Assembly: GCA_017560285.1 (NCBI GenBank)
Contig: JAFYOG010000098.1
Location: forward strand, 1-14,727
DNA length: 14,727 nt
Reading direction: 5' to 3'
From: Clostridia bacterium
GTDB lineage: Bacteria; Bacillota; Clostridia; Oscillospirales; CAG-382
The translations under genes and the position numbers were made by a program. Under the pieces are notes generated by a model. The model did not search any database. It was given only the letters and a program-made list of their open reading frames with translations, and was not told where the DNA came from. Shown piece by piece: positions 7,679 through 14,493 of this stretch. How positions within the stretch are numbered: the first letter of the stretch is position 1; each line of letters starts with the position of its first letter.

Positions 7679-8400
7679 GCTTTTCTACAATAGCCGAATT
7701 TTACGACAGCATAAACGGCAGTGCCTATGCCCCCTATGCAAGCTTTGTAAAATCCTGCTTTAAAAAGTCTGCTGTCCCCGTAAAAGAGGTTTTGGACCTT
7801 GGCTGCGGCACCGGCGGAATTTGCGCCTTGCTTGCCGACGAAGGGTTCGATATGGTGGGGCTTGACATTTCTTCCGAAATGCTATCCCTTGCAATGGACC
7901 GCAATTTTGGCAAAAACACATTGCTGTTGTGTCAGGATATGCGCAATTTTGAGCTTTACGGAACCGTTCAGGCGGTTTATTCCTCTTTCGATTGCTTAAA
8001 CTATATAACAAACCGCAAAGACCTTAAAAAGGTCTTTGTTTTGGTGCATAATTATTTAGAATCGGGCGGTATTTTTGTGTTTGATATAAACACCGAATAC
8101 CGCTATAAGCATATTTTGGACGGCAAAAGCTACGTTTACGAAATAGATAACGATATGGCAATCTGGCGCAGTGCATATAACGCAGAAGAAGGGGTTTGTC
8201 GGTTCGATATAGATATTTTTGCCGAAAACGGAAAGGGCAAATATACCCGCGACGGCGAAACCCAAACCCAAAAATACCATTCCCATAACGATATTATATG
8301 GGCGGCAGAAGGGTTCGAGCTGTTGGAAACAAGCGGCGGCAAGGGCTTTGACGGCTGCACCGAGGAAGAAAAAACCTATTACGTCTTTAGAAAAATATAG
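7675..8400 (+). CDS. Class I SAM-dependent methyltransferase
   Basis: This 241-residue cytosolic enzyme has a standard Rossmann methyltransferase core. Motif I is VLDLGCGTGG (39-48), the SAM-ribose acidic residue is Asp64 in VGLDISSEML, and further core strands include QDMRNFEL, AVYSSFDCLNYI and GGIFVFDINTEY. The pattern is that of general methyltransferase domains (PF13649/PF08241 type, YqeM-like). The C-terminal part, with KYTRDGETQTQKYHSH, follows the same family plan. The substrate cannot be inferred. The start overlaps the yerC-like stop, so the two are coupled. A 94-base gap with hairpins separates it from metF. Producing S-adenosylhomocysteine beside methionine genes may be coincidence. 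Confidence 0.88.
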   Translation: MSFSTIAEFYDSINGSAYAPYASFVKSCFKKSAVPVKEVLDLGCGTGGICALLADEGFDMVGLDISSEMLSLAMDRNFGKNTLLLCQDMRNFELYGTVQAVYSSFDCLNYITNRKDLKKVFVLVHNYLESGGIFVFDINTEYRYKHILDGKSYVYEIDNDMAIWRSAYNAEEGVCRFDIDIFAENGKGKYTRDGETQTQKYHSHNDIIWAAEGFELLETSGGKGFDGCTEEEKTYYVFRKI

Positions 8401-8433
8401 GCGAAAGCATAAACGTATGGGCGGCGCTCTTTA

Positions 8434-8473
8434 CCCCCAAAACCTTGCGGTTTTCGGGGACCCCTTGTCCCCG
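8434..8473 (+). repeat. Double hairpin between the methyltransferase and metF genes
   Basis: The first hairpin pairs CCCC-C-AAAACC (8434-8444) with GGTTTT-C-GGGG (8449-8459) around TTGC, with one C-C mismatch. An alternative second hairpin, CGGGGAC (8455-8461) with GTCCCCG (8467-8473), shares the GGGG strand, so the two are mutually exclusive if fully formed. There is no T-run, so simple termination is unlikely. The design resembles the nested hairpin at 14563-14590, suggesting a dispersed repeat or an attenuator-like switch. The metF ribosome site starts 10 bases downstream. Confidence 0.55.
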
Positions 8474-8494
8474 CCCGATATATAGGTGAAAACT

Positions 8495-9352
8495 ATGAAG
8501 ATATCAGAAATTTTAAAATCTAAAGAAATAACCGTTTCCTTTGAAATATTCCCGCCCAAATTGGGCACCGAGCTTGAGCAAAGCCGCAAAATTGTTGCCG
8601 AAATGGCTGCTCTTAAGCCGGATTTTATAAGCGTTACCTACGGTGCCGCAGGGTCTACCGCCAAGTTCACCGCAGAATTGGCAGATTGTGTGGAAAGCAA
8701 CGGCATTCCCGCCCTTGCCCACGTTACCTGCGTTTCCTCCGACGAAGAATCCATAAAGGAATATACACAAAGCCTTAAATCACACAATATTCAAAACATT
8801 CTTGCTCTGCGGGGCGATATGCCGCAGGGCAGAGAGCCCAAAACCGTTTATCCCCACGCAAGCGACCTTGCTTTGGCGTTAAAGAATATGGGCGATTTCT
8901 GCATCGGCGGCGCTTGCTACCCCGAAGGCCACCCCGAGGCTTTGTCTGTTGCGGCAGATATAGATGCGTTAAAGATTAAAGCCGAAAGCGGCTGTGAATT
9001 TTTTACCACCCAAATGTTTTTCGATAACGAAATTATGTATTCCTTCCTTGCAAAGTTCCAGCGCAAGGGTATAAACATCCCCGTAATTGCAGGGGTTATG
9101 CCCATTACCAACGCCGCACAGCTAAAGCGGTCGGTAGCCCTTTCGGGCACAAACGTGCCAAGAAGGTTCAGGGAAATTGTAGAACGGTTCGGCAACGACC
9201 CCTTGGCAATGAAGCAGGCGGGCATTGCCTTTGCAACCGAGCAGATTATAGACCTTATCGCCAACGGCGTAAACAACGTTCATATTTATGCAATGAACAA
9301 GCCCGACGTTGCGGCGAAGATTATGGAAAACATCTCTTATATACGAAAGTAA
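8495..9352 (+). CDS. metF: 5,10-methylenetetrahydrofolate reductase
   Basis: This 285-residue cytosolic flavoenzyme reduces 5,10-methylene-THF to 5-methyl-THF, the methyl donor used by the MetH encoded next. ATG 8495 was chosen over GTG 8486 because AGGTGA (8484-8489) fits the ATG and would overlap the GTG. Diagnostic motifs: VSFEIFPPK (14-22) with catalytic Glu17 (Glu28 in E. coli), ALRGDMP (104-110) with Asp108 in the flavin site (Asp120 in E. coli), GGACYPEGHPEA (138-149) and TTQMFFDN further on. Length matches the bacterial MetF type without a regulatory domain. metH starts five bases after the stop, so the pair is almost certainly cotranscribed. No S-box or other riboswitch is visible upstream, only the double hairpin. 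Confidence 0.95.
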   Translation: MKISEILKSKEITVSFEIFPPKLGTELEQSRKIVAEMAALKPDFISVTYGAAGSTAKFTAELADCVESNGIPALAHVTCVSSDEESIKEYTQSLKSHNIQNILALRGDMPQGREPKTVYPHASDLALALKNMGDFCIGGACYPEGHPEALSVAADIDALKIKAESGCEFFTTQMFFDNEIMYSFLAKFQRKGINIPVIAGVMPITNAAQLKRSVALSGTNVPRRFREIVERFGNDPLAMKQAGIAFATEQIIDLIANGVNNVHIYAMNKPDVAAKIMENISYIRK

Positions 9353-9357
9353 TTTAT

Positions 9358-11700
9358 ATGAACATTTTTAACAACAACCGCAAAACCGCATACGTTTTCG
9401 ACGGCGCAATGGGCACGATGCTTCAGGCAAAGGGTCTGCCCGCAGGTGCAATGGCGGAATATATGAACGATTACCCCCAAACGGTTTTGGATATTCATAT
9501 GGAATATATCAATGCGGGGGCGGATATAATTTCCTCTAACACCTTTAGCGCAAACGGCGTAAAAATGCAAGGCAAAGACGTATTTGCCGAGGTTTTTAAG
9601 GGTGTTTCTATTGCAAAGCAGGCGGCAGAGCAGGCAAAAAAAGACGGAAAAACCGTTTACGTCGCCGCAGATTTCGGCCCCACGGGCAAGCTTATGCCCC
9701 CGTTGGGCGATTTTGGGTTTGAAAGCGCGGTTAACGCTTTTGCAAAATCGGTATCTGCCGCAGAAGCCGCAGGTGCGGATTTTATATTTTTCGAAACCTT
9801 TTCCGACCTTTACGAATGCAAGGCGGCAATAATTTCCGCCAAGGAAAACTGCAAGCTGCCCATTGCGGTTTCGGTTACCTTTGACGAAAACGGCAGAACC
9901 CTTACCGGCGCCGATGCAAAAACCGTTGCCCTTTATCTTTCTGCCCTTGGGGTAGATGCTCTTGGGGTAAATTGCGGCTTGGGGCCTGATTTAATGCTGC
10001 CCATTGCCGCAGATTTGGCAAAATACAGCGGAAAGCCGGTTATCGTTAACGCAAACGCGGGGCTTCCCAAGATAGATAACAACGGCAACACCTATTTCGA
10101 CGTTCCCGCAGACCGTTTTTATACCTTTGCCAAGGAGCTTTGCCAAAATGGCATTTTTGCCGTGGGCGGCTGTTGCGGCACCACCCCCGAATATATAAAG
10201 CAGGTTAGTGCTTCCCTTGCCCAAGAGGAACGGGTTATTATGCCCAACCCCAATATTTTGGCGGTTTGCTCCGGCACAAAAAGCTATATCTTTGGCACAA
10301 AAACCACAGTGGTGGGCGAAAGATTAAACCCCACGGGTAAAAAGAAGCTTAAAGAAGCATTAAAAAACGGCGATATGGATTATCTTTGCGCCGAAGCCTT
10401 TGCACAGCAAGCTGCAGGGGCGGATATTCTTGACGTTAACGTTGGTATACCCGATATCGACGAAGTGCAGGTTATGCCTTTGGTGGTTTTGGCTTTGCAA
10501 GGGGTTACCGATTTACCCTTACAGCTTGATTCCGCCAACCCAAAGGCGCTTCATGCGGCGGCAAGGGTTTATAACGGTATCCCTATTATAAATTCGGTAA
10601 GCGGCAAAGAGGATATTTTAAATTCTGTTTTGCCCGTTGCCCAAAAATACGGCGGTATGGTGGTTGCCCTGCTGCTTGACGATATAGGCATTCCCGCCAC
10701 GGCAAAGGGCAGGCTTGCCATTGCCGATAAAATTATAGAAAAATCTAAGGAATTTAATATAGATAAAAGCAGATTCTTGTTCGACGCTTTAACAATGACC
10801 GTTGCTACCGACAGCGAAAGCGGCAACAAAACCTTGGAATGCGTAAAAGAGCTTACAAGCAGAGGTCTTTTTACCACCTTGGGGGTTTCTAACATATCCT
10901 TTGGCATGCCCAACCGCGAAATTATAAACGCATCGTTCTTGGGTGCGGCTATTGCAAGAGGGCTAACCGCCGCCATAATTAACCCCGCCAGCGAAACGGC
11001 GCAAACCGTTCTTAACGAGGAAAGCCCCAACCCCGATTTCGTTTATGAATACGAGGGTGCCGAAATTAACGTTACCGCCAAGGAAAACGCAAAGCTAACC
11101 CTTTTCGATGCAGTGTTTTACGGTATGAAAGCCCAAGCCAAAGAGGCGGCAGAGGAGCTTTTGCAAACCAAACAGCCCTTGGAAATTATAGAAGAACAGC
11201 TTATCCCCGCCCTTAACGCATTGGGCAAGGGGTACGAGAATAAAACCTTGTTCCTTCCCCGCCTTTTGGGGGGTGCGGAATCGGCAAAGGCGGCTTTTTC
11301 GGCAATAAACCAAGCCCAAGGCATCGGCGGTCAACAGCAAGGCAAAACCGTTATAATGGCTACCGTTAAGGGCGATATCCACGATATAGGCAAGAACATA
11401 GTGGTAACCCTGCTTTCTAACTATGGCTTTAGGGTTATAGATATGGGCAAGGACGTTAGCCCTGCAGATATTTTGGAAAAAGCCAAAGCCGAAAAGGCAG
11501 ACCTTGTGGGCTTAAGCGCGTTAATGACAACCACCGTACCCGCAATGGAAGAAACGGTTGCCCTTTTGCACGCACAGCTGCCAAACATAAAGGTTATGGT
11601 GGGCGGCGCGGTGTTAACTCAGGAATACGCAACCCTTATGGGTGCCGATTTTTACGGAACCGACGCCATGTCCGCAGTAAAATTCGCACAGGGGATTTAA
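9358..11700 (+). CDS. metH: Cobalamin-dependent methionine synthase, short form lacking the reactivation domain
   Basis: This 780-residue cytosolic enzyme transfers a methyl group from 5-methyl-THF through cobalamin to homocysteine. Domains in order: homocysteine-binding barrel (1-290) with zinc ligands Cys206 and Cys272/Cys273 (GGCCGTTPEYI); pterin-binding barrel (about 315-570; VVGERLNPTGKK, ADILDVNVG); cobalamin cap (about 580-660); and B12-binding Rossmann domain (668-780) with GDIHDIGKN, where His675 is the lower axial cobalt ligand, and Ser720 in GLSALMTTT. The E. coli enzyme continues with an AdoMet-binding reactivation domain of about 330 residues; here the stop follows the B12 domain and the next gene is glyQS. 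Short MetH forms are known in Clostridia and are expected to use a separate reactivation protein. The ribosome site is weak (GAAAG), so translation probably couples to metF. No terminator is visible before the glyQS promoter. Confidence 0.95.
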   Translation: MNIFNNNRKTAYVFDGAMGTMLQAKGLPAGAMAEYMNDYPQTVLDIHMEYINAGADIISSNTFSANGVKMQGKDVFAEVFKGVSIAKQAAEQAKKDGKTVYVAADFGPTGKLMPPLGDFGFESAVNAFAKSVSAAEAAGADFIFFETFSDLYECKAAIISAKENCKLPIAVSVTFDENGRTLTGADAKTVALYLSALGVDALGVNCGLGPDLMLPIAADLAKYSGKPVIVNANAGLPKIDNNGNTYFDVPADRFYTFAKELCQNGIFAVGGCCGTTPEYIKQVSASLAQEERVIMPNPNILAVCSGTKSYIFGTKTTVVGERLNPTGKKKLKEALKNGDMDYLCAEAFAQQAAGADILDVNVGIPDIDEVQVMPLVVLALQGVTDLPLQLDSANPKALHAAARVYNGIPIINSVSGKEDILNSVLPVAQKYGGMVVALLLDDIGIPATAKGRLAIADKIIEKSKEFNIDKSRFLFDALTMTVATDSESGNKTLECVKELTSRGLFTTLGVSNISFGMPNREIINASFLGAAIARGLTAAIINPASETAQTVLNEESPNPDFVYEYEGAEINVTAKENAKLTLFDAVFYGMKAQAKEAAEELLQTKQPLEIIEEQLIPALNALGKGYENKTLFLPRLLGGAESAKAAFSAINQAQGIGGQQQGKTVIMATVKGDIHDIGKNIVVTLLSNYGFRVIDMGKDVSPADILEKAKAEKADLVGLSALMTTTVPAMEETVALLHAQLPNIKVMVGGAVLTQEYATLMGADFYGTDAMSAVKFAQGI

Positions 11701-11713
11701 CCCATTTCCCCTA

Positions 11714-11742
11714 TTGCAATATTTAAAAATATGTTGTATAAT
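11714..11742 (+). promoter_or_regulatory. Promoter of glyQS
   Basis: TTGCAA (11714-11719), a 17-base spacer and TATAAT (11737-11742). The leader to the ATG is only about 35 bases, too short for a T-box riboswitch. The layout CCCTATTGCAA-N14-TTGTATAATA repeats that at 7278-7312. Confidence 0.85.
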
Positions 11743-11783
11743 ATATAAAATTTTGTATTAACCTTATCCCTTGGAGGAATAAA

Positions 11784-13190
11784 ATGAAGAATACCGAAAA
11801 AACAATGGACAAGCTGGTTGCTCTTTGTAAGGGCAGAGGCTTTATATTTGCAGGCAGCGAAATTTACGGCGGCTTGGCAAACACCTGGGACTATGGCCCC
11901 CTTGGTGTAGAGCTTAAAAATAACATCAAAAAAGCTTGGTGGAAGAAGTTTATTCAGGAAAACCCCTATAACGTGGGTCTTGATTCCGCTATTCTTATGA
12001 ACCCCCAAACCTGGGTTGCATCCGGCCACCTTGGCGGATTTTCCGACCCTTTGATGGATTGCCGCGAATGTAAGGAACGCTTCCGTGCCGATAAACTTAT
12101 AGAAGATTGGTGCGCGGAAAACGATTTTACCCTTCCCAAGCCTATCGATGCATTTTCCCAGCAGGAAATGAAGGAATTTGTAGAGGAAAAGAACATAAAG
12201 TGCCCCACCTGCGGCAAGCACAACTTTACAGATATCCGTCAATTTAACCTTATGTTCAAAACCTTTCAGGGCGTTACCGAGGATGCGAAGAACACCGTAT
12301 ATCTTCGCCCCGAAACCGCACAGGGTATTTTTGTAAACTTTAACAACGTTCAGCGTACCACCCGCAAAAAGCTTCCCTTCGGTATCGGTCAGATAGGTAA
12401 GAGCTTTAGAAACGAAATCACCCCCGGTAACTTTATCTTCCGCGTGCGCGAGTTCGAACAGATGGAGCTTGAATTCTTCTGCGAGCCCGGCACCGACCTT
12501 GAATGGTTTGCATATTGGCGCGGCTTCTGCCGCGATTGGTTGCTTTCTTTGGGTATGAAGGAAGAAAACCTTCGTCTTCGCGACCACGACCCCGAGGAAT
12601 TGTGTTTCTATTCCAAGGCAACCACCGACTTTGAATTTTTGTTCCCCTTCGGATGGGGCGAGCTTTGGGGCGTAGCCGACAGAACCGATTACGACCTTAC
12701 CCAGCACCAGAACACATCCGGCGAGGATATGACGTATTTCGACCAAGAAAAGAACGAAAGATACATCCCCTACGTTATCGAGCCCTCTTTGGGTGTTGAA
12801 CGCTCGGTGCTTGCGTTCTTGGCAGAGGCATACGACGAAGAGGATATCGGCAAGGACGGCAAGGAAGACCTGCGTACCGTGCTTCACTTCCACCCCGCGT
12901 TGGCTCCTTTTAAGGCGGCTGTGCTTCCCCTTTCCAAAAAGCTTGGCGATAAAGCCATCGAGCTTAAGAACGAGCTTTGCAAATATTTCCCCTGCGATTA
13001 CGACGAAAGCGGCTCTATCGGTAAGCGTTACCGCCGCGAGGACGAAATCGGCACACCCTTCTGCATTACCTACGATTTCGAATCGGTTGAAGATAACTGC
13101 GTAACCGTACGCGACCGCGATACCATGGAACAGGTAAGAATGCCTATTGCAGAGGTTAAGGCTTACATCGAAAGCAAATTGGAATTCTAA
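11784..13190 (+). CDS. glyQS: Glycyl-tRNA synthetase, single-chain (alpha2) type
   Basis: This 468-residue cytosolic class II synthetase charges tRNA-Gly. The start follows TTGGAGGAAT (11771-11780) with good spacing. Features: N-terminal catalytic core (GSEIYGGLANTWDYGPLG, 25-42), two Cys pairs likely binding zinc (Cys93/Cys96 and Cys130/Cys133), YLRPETAQGIFVNF (163-176), motif 2 around FRNEITPGNFIFRVREFEQM (198-217), motif 3 in EPSLGVERSVLAFL near 333-346, and a C-terminal anticodon-binding domain (about 365-468; HPALAPFKAAVLPL, YDESGSIGKRYRREDEIGTP). Length and architecture match the archaeal/eukaryotic-like homodimeric enzyme common in Gram-positive bacteria, not the alpha2beta2 GlyQ/GlyS. 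It ends in tandem stops TAATAA and then a terminator, and is probably monocistronic. Confidence 0.97.
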   Translation: MKNTEKTMDKLVALCKGRGFIFAGSEIYGGLANTWDYGPLGVELKNNIKKAWWKKFIQENPYNVGLDSAILMNPQTWVASGHLGGFSDPLMDCRECKERFRADKLIEDWCAENDFTLPKPIDAFSQQEMKEFVEEKNIKCPTCGKHNFTDIRQFNLMFKTFQGVTEDAKNTVYLRPETAQGIFVNFNNVQRTTRKKLPFGIGQIGKSFRNEITPGNFIFRVREFEQMELEFFCEPGTDLEWFAYWRGFCRDWLLSLGMKEENLRLRDHDPEELCFYSKATTDFEFLFPFGWGELWGVADRTDYDLTQHQNTSGEDMTYFDQEKNERYIPYVIEPSLGVERSVLAFLAEAYDEEDIGKDGKEDLRTVLHFHPALAPFKAAVLPLSKKLGDKAIELKNELCKYFPCDYDESGSIGKRYRREDEIGTPFCITYDFESVEDNCVTVRDRDTMEQVRMPIAEVKAYIESKLEF

Positions 13191-13200
13191 TAAAAAAACG

Positions 13201-13228
13201 AAAAACGGCGTGAACTCGCCGTTTTTTT
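13201..13228 (+). terminator. Rho-independent terminator after glyQS
   Basis: AAAAACGGCG (13201-13210) pairs perfectly with CGCCGTTTTT (13217-13226) around a six-base loop, continuing into Ts to 13228. The palindrome is A-rich on its left arm, so on the minus strand it would also look like a terminator, though no minus-strand gene is present here. Confidence 0.92.
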
Positions 13229-13247
13229 AACCAAAGGTGGTAATTTT

Positions 13248-14099
13248 ATGAACACCAAAAACGTTTTAGAGCGCATAGAGGCAAAGCTTGCCCATTGCTC
13301 GAAGGGACAAAAAAAGATAGGTGAATATTTGCTTGCCAACTATGCCGAGGCGGCGTTTATGACAGCGGCAAAGCTATCGGAAACGGTTGGGATATCGGAA
13401 TCTACCATAGTTCGCTACGCCACCGACCTTGGCTTTGACGGCTACCCCAGCCTGCAAGCGGCGTTAAAATATGCGGCGCGAAGCAAGCTTACCTCGGTAG
13501 AGCGCATTAAGCTTACAAAAAGCCGTTTTGGCAAGGACGGCTTTACAAAAAGCGTTAACGGCGATATAGAAAGCATAAAAAAGACGGCGCAAAGCCTTAA
13601 CCGCAAGGATTTTGATAACTTTATAGAAAAAATCGCCGCCGCACAGCGCATTTATATCGTTGGCGCAAGAAGCTCGGCAAGCCTTGCAGTGTTTTTAAAC
13701 TTTTATCTTTCTATCCTTTACGATAACGTAACCGTAGTTCACACGGTTATCGGCAGCGAAGCCTTTGACCAGATGTTCCGCGTTAAAGAAGGGGACGTTG
13801 TTATCGGCTTAACCTTCCCCCGTTATTCCAAGCTTACCATAGACGTGCTTGAGTTTGCAAAAAAGGCAGGCGCGGCGGTGCTTGGCATAACCGACAGCGT
13901 TCACAGCCCCTTGGCAAAGCTTGCGGATATAACACTTTTTGCCCCCAACGAGAACGAAACCTTTGTAGATTCGCTAACCGCGCCCTTGGCGTTAATTAAC
14001 GCTATCCTTACCGAGCTTGCGGCACGCAACCCCGAAAACACCGCATCTCGGTTCGAGATTTTAGAGCGCATTTGGGCAGAAAACGACGTGTATAATTAA
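13248..14099 (+). CDS. RpiR/MurR family transcriptional regulator with SIS domain
   Basis: This 283-residue cytosolic regulator starts at ATG 13248 behind AAAGGTGG (13233-13240). Residues 1-77 form the RpiR N-terminal helical domain with a helix-turn-helix (MTAAKLSETVGISESTIVRY, 38-57; GFDGYPSLQAAL following). Residues about 125-265 form a SIS domain (RIYIVGARSSASLAVFL, 134-150; VVIGLTFPRYSK, 184-195), a phosphosugar-sensing fold. The family represses or activates sugar-phosphate genes, and the ligand cannot be named here. No sugar operon is adjacent in the window, so the target is unknown. There is no clear promoter in the 57 bases after the glyQS terminator, so it may depend on readthrough or on a promoter inside glyQS. 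Its last 51 coding bases are duplicated at 14267-14317. A strong terminator follows at 14112-14143. Confidence 0.92.
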   Translation: MNTKNVLERIEAKLAHCSKGQKKIGEYLLANYAEAAFMTAAKLSETVGISESTIVRYATDLGFDGYPSLQAALKYAARSKLTSVERIKLTKSRFGKDGFTKSVNGDIESIKKTAQSLNRKDFDNFIEKIAAAQRIYIVGARSSASLAVFLNFYLSILYDNVTVVHTVIGSEAFDQMFRVKEGDVVIGLTFPRYSKLTIDVLEFAKKAGAAVLGITDSVHSPLAKLADITLFAPNENETFVDSLTAPLALINAILTELAARNPENTASRFEILERIWAENDVYN

Positions 14100-14105
14100 A
14101 CGCTT
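14049..14105 (+). repeat. 57-bp direct repeat, copy 1 (3' end of the RpiR gene)
   Basis: This copy covers the last 51 bases of the regulator gene, including its stop, plus six bases beyond. It matches 14267-14323 at 56 of 57 positions; the only difference is GTG versus GTA, both valine. The copies are 218 bases apart. Confidence 0.95.
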
Positions 14106-14111
14106 CGCTTG

Positions 14112-14143
14112 CCATTAAAATGCAAGCATTTTAATGGTTTTTT
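14112..14143 (+). terminator. Rho-independent terminator of the RpiR gene
   Basis: CCATTAAAATGC (14112-14123) pairs perfectly with GCATTTTAATGG (14126-14137), centred on AA, followed by six Ts (14138-14143). Its 16-base core (14117-14132) recurs as an exact reverse complement at 14569-14584. Confidence 0.9.
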
Positions 14144-14145
14144 GT

Positions 14146-14212
14146 GAGGTTCGTGCGTTCGCACCAAGTTTGTGCGCGCCGCTAATGCGTCTTGTCCAAA
14201 CTTGCGAACCTC
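14146..14212 (+). other. Potential three-way-junction structured element
   Basis: A perfect 8-bp outer stem (GAGGTTCG 14146-14153 with CGAACCTC 14205-14212) encloses a small hairpin (TGC-GTTC-GCA, 14154-14163) and directly abuts a second perfect 8-bp stem (CAAGTTTG 14165-14172 with CAAACTTG 14197-14204). The inner 24 bases can form a short GCGC/GCGT helix. Two nested perfect stems with no gap between their 3' arms suggest coaxial stacking, as in a folded RNA, but no known RNA family is recognised and no promoter is evident. It could equally be a repeat DNA palindrome. Confidence 0.5.
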
Positions 14213-14217
14213 TAAGG

Positions 14218-14252
14218 TATAAAAATCCACGCGCATGTCGCGGATTTTTATA
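14218..14252 (+). repeat. Long hairpin with a duplicated right arm
   Basis: TATAAAAATCC (14218-14228) pairs perfectly with GGATTTTTATA (14242-14252), with an inner GCG/CGC helix and loop CATGT. The right arm is repeated directly after it (GGATTTTTAT at 14242-14251 and 14253-14262). It might act as a weak terminator because of the T-rich tail. Confidence 0.65.
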
Positions 14253-14266
14253 GGATTTTTATTGTA

Positions 14267-14323
14267 CGGTTCGAGATTTTAGAGCGCATTTGGGCAGAAA
14301 ACGACGTATATAATTAAACGCTT
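14267..14323 (+). repeat. 57-bp direct repeat, copy 2 (orphan RpiR gene tail)
   Basis: This is a copy of the regulator's last 16 codons plus stop, still reading RFEILERIWAENDVYN and a stop. The frame upstream opens after a TAA at 14213-14215 and offers no ATG or ribosome site, so it is a gene fragment rather than a gene. Like copy 1, it is followed by AAACGCTT and then a palindrome centred on GCAAGC. Confidence 0.93.
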
Positions 14324-14353
14324 ACGCGTTCAAACTAAACGCAAGCGTTTAGT
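14317..14353 (+). repeat. Two adjacent small hairpins after the second tail copy
   Basis: AACGC-TTAC-GCGTT (14317-14330) is followed by ACTAAACGC-AA-GCGTTTAGT (14334-14353, a 9-bp perfect stem). No T-run follows, so termination is not supported. Confidence 0.6.
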
Positions 14354-14357
14354 ATAC

Positions 14358-14436
14358 TGTAGGGAATGGGCTTGTCCCATTCCGCTAACTTACCCTACAC
14401 TTAATCTTGCGGAAGGGGGTAAACCCCTTCCCTACA
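14358..14436 (+). repeat. Palindromic repeat element A (MITE/REP-like), 79 bp
   Basis: The ends are a perfect 9-bp inverted repeat, TGTAGGGAA (14358-14366) and TTCCCTACA (14428-14436). Inside are hairpin 1 (GGAATGGG 14363-14370 with CCCATTCC 14376-14383), an internal CCCTACA (14393-14399) that can also pair with the left end, and hairpin 2 (GGAAGGGG 14411-14418 with CCCCTTCC 14424-14431). It encodes nothing and is clearly homologous to the element at 14494-14609. Confidence 0.85.
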
Positions 14437-14493
14437 TTCCAAAACCAACCGTTTTCGCAGACATACGTCAACGAATAAATTTAAAATTATAAC

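Noticed and set aside
8401..8494. S-box (SAM) or other methionine riboswitch before metF
   Set aside because: The 94-base gap has hairpins, but none of the conserved SAM-riboswitch helices or core sequences can be recognised and there is no terminator T-run.
11743..11783. T-box riboswitch expected upstream of glyQS
   Set aside because: The leader is about 35 bases and shows no T-box sequence or antiterminator, so there is no room for one.
11697..12893. 398-codon open frame on the minus strand opposite glyQS
   Set aside because: It lies almost entirely inside glyQS, whose protein is unmistakable. The antisense translation has no recognisable family, and the openness is explained by the codon bias of glyQS.
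14216..14319. Small open frame ending in the duplicated RpiR tail
   Set aside because: It has no ATG or plausible start with a ribosome site; it is a fragment reading through hairpin sequence.
14049..14323. attL/attR of a site-specific integrated element
   Set aside because: The repeat geometry fits, but the 161-base interior has no integrase or cargo, so this is kept only as one hypothesis in the findings and not annotated.
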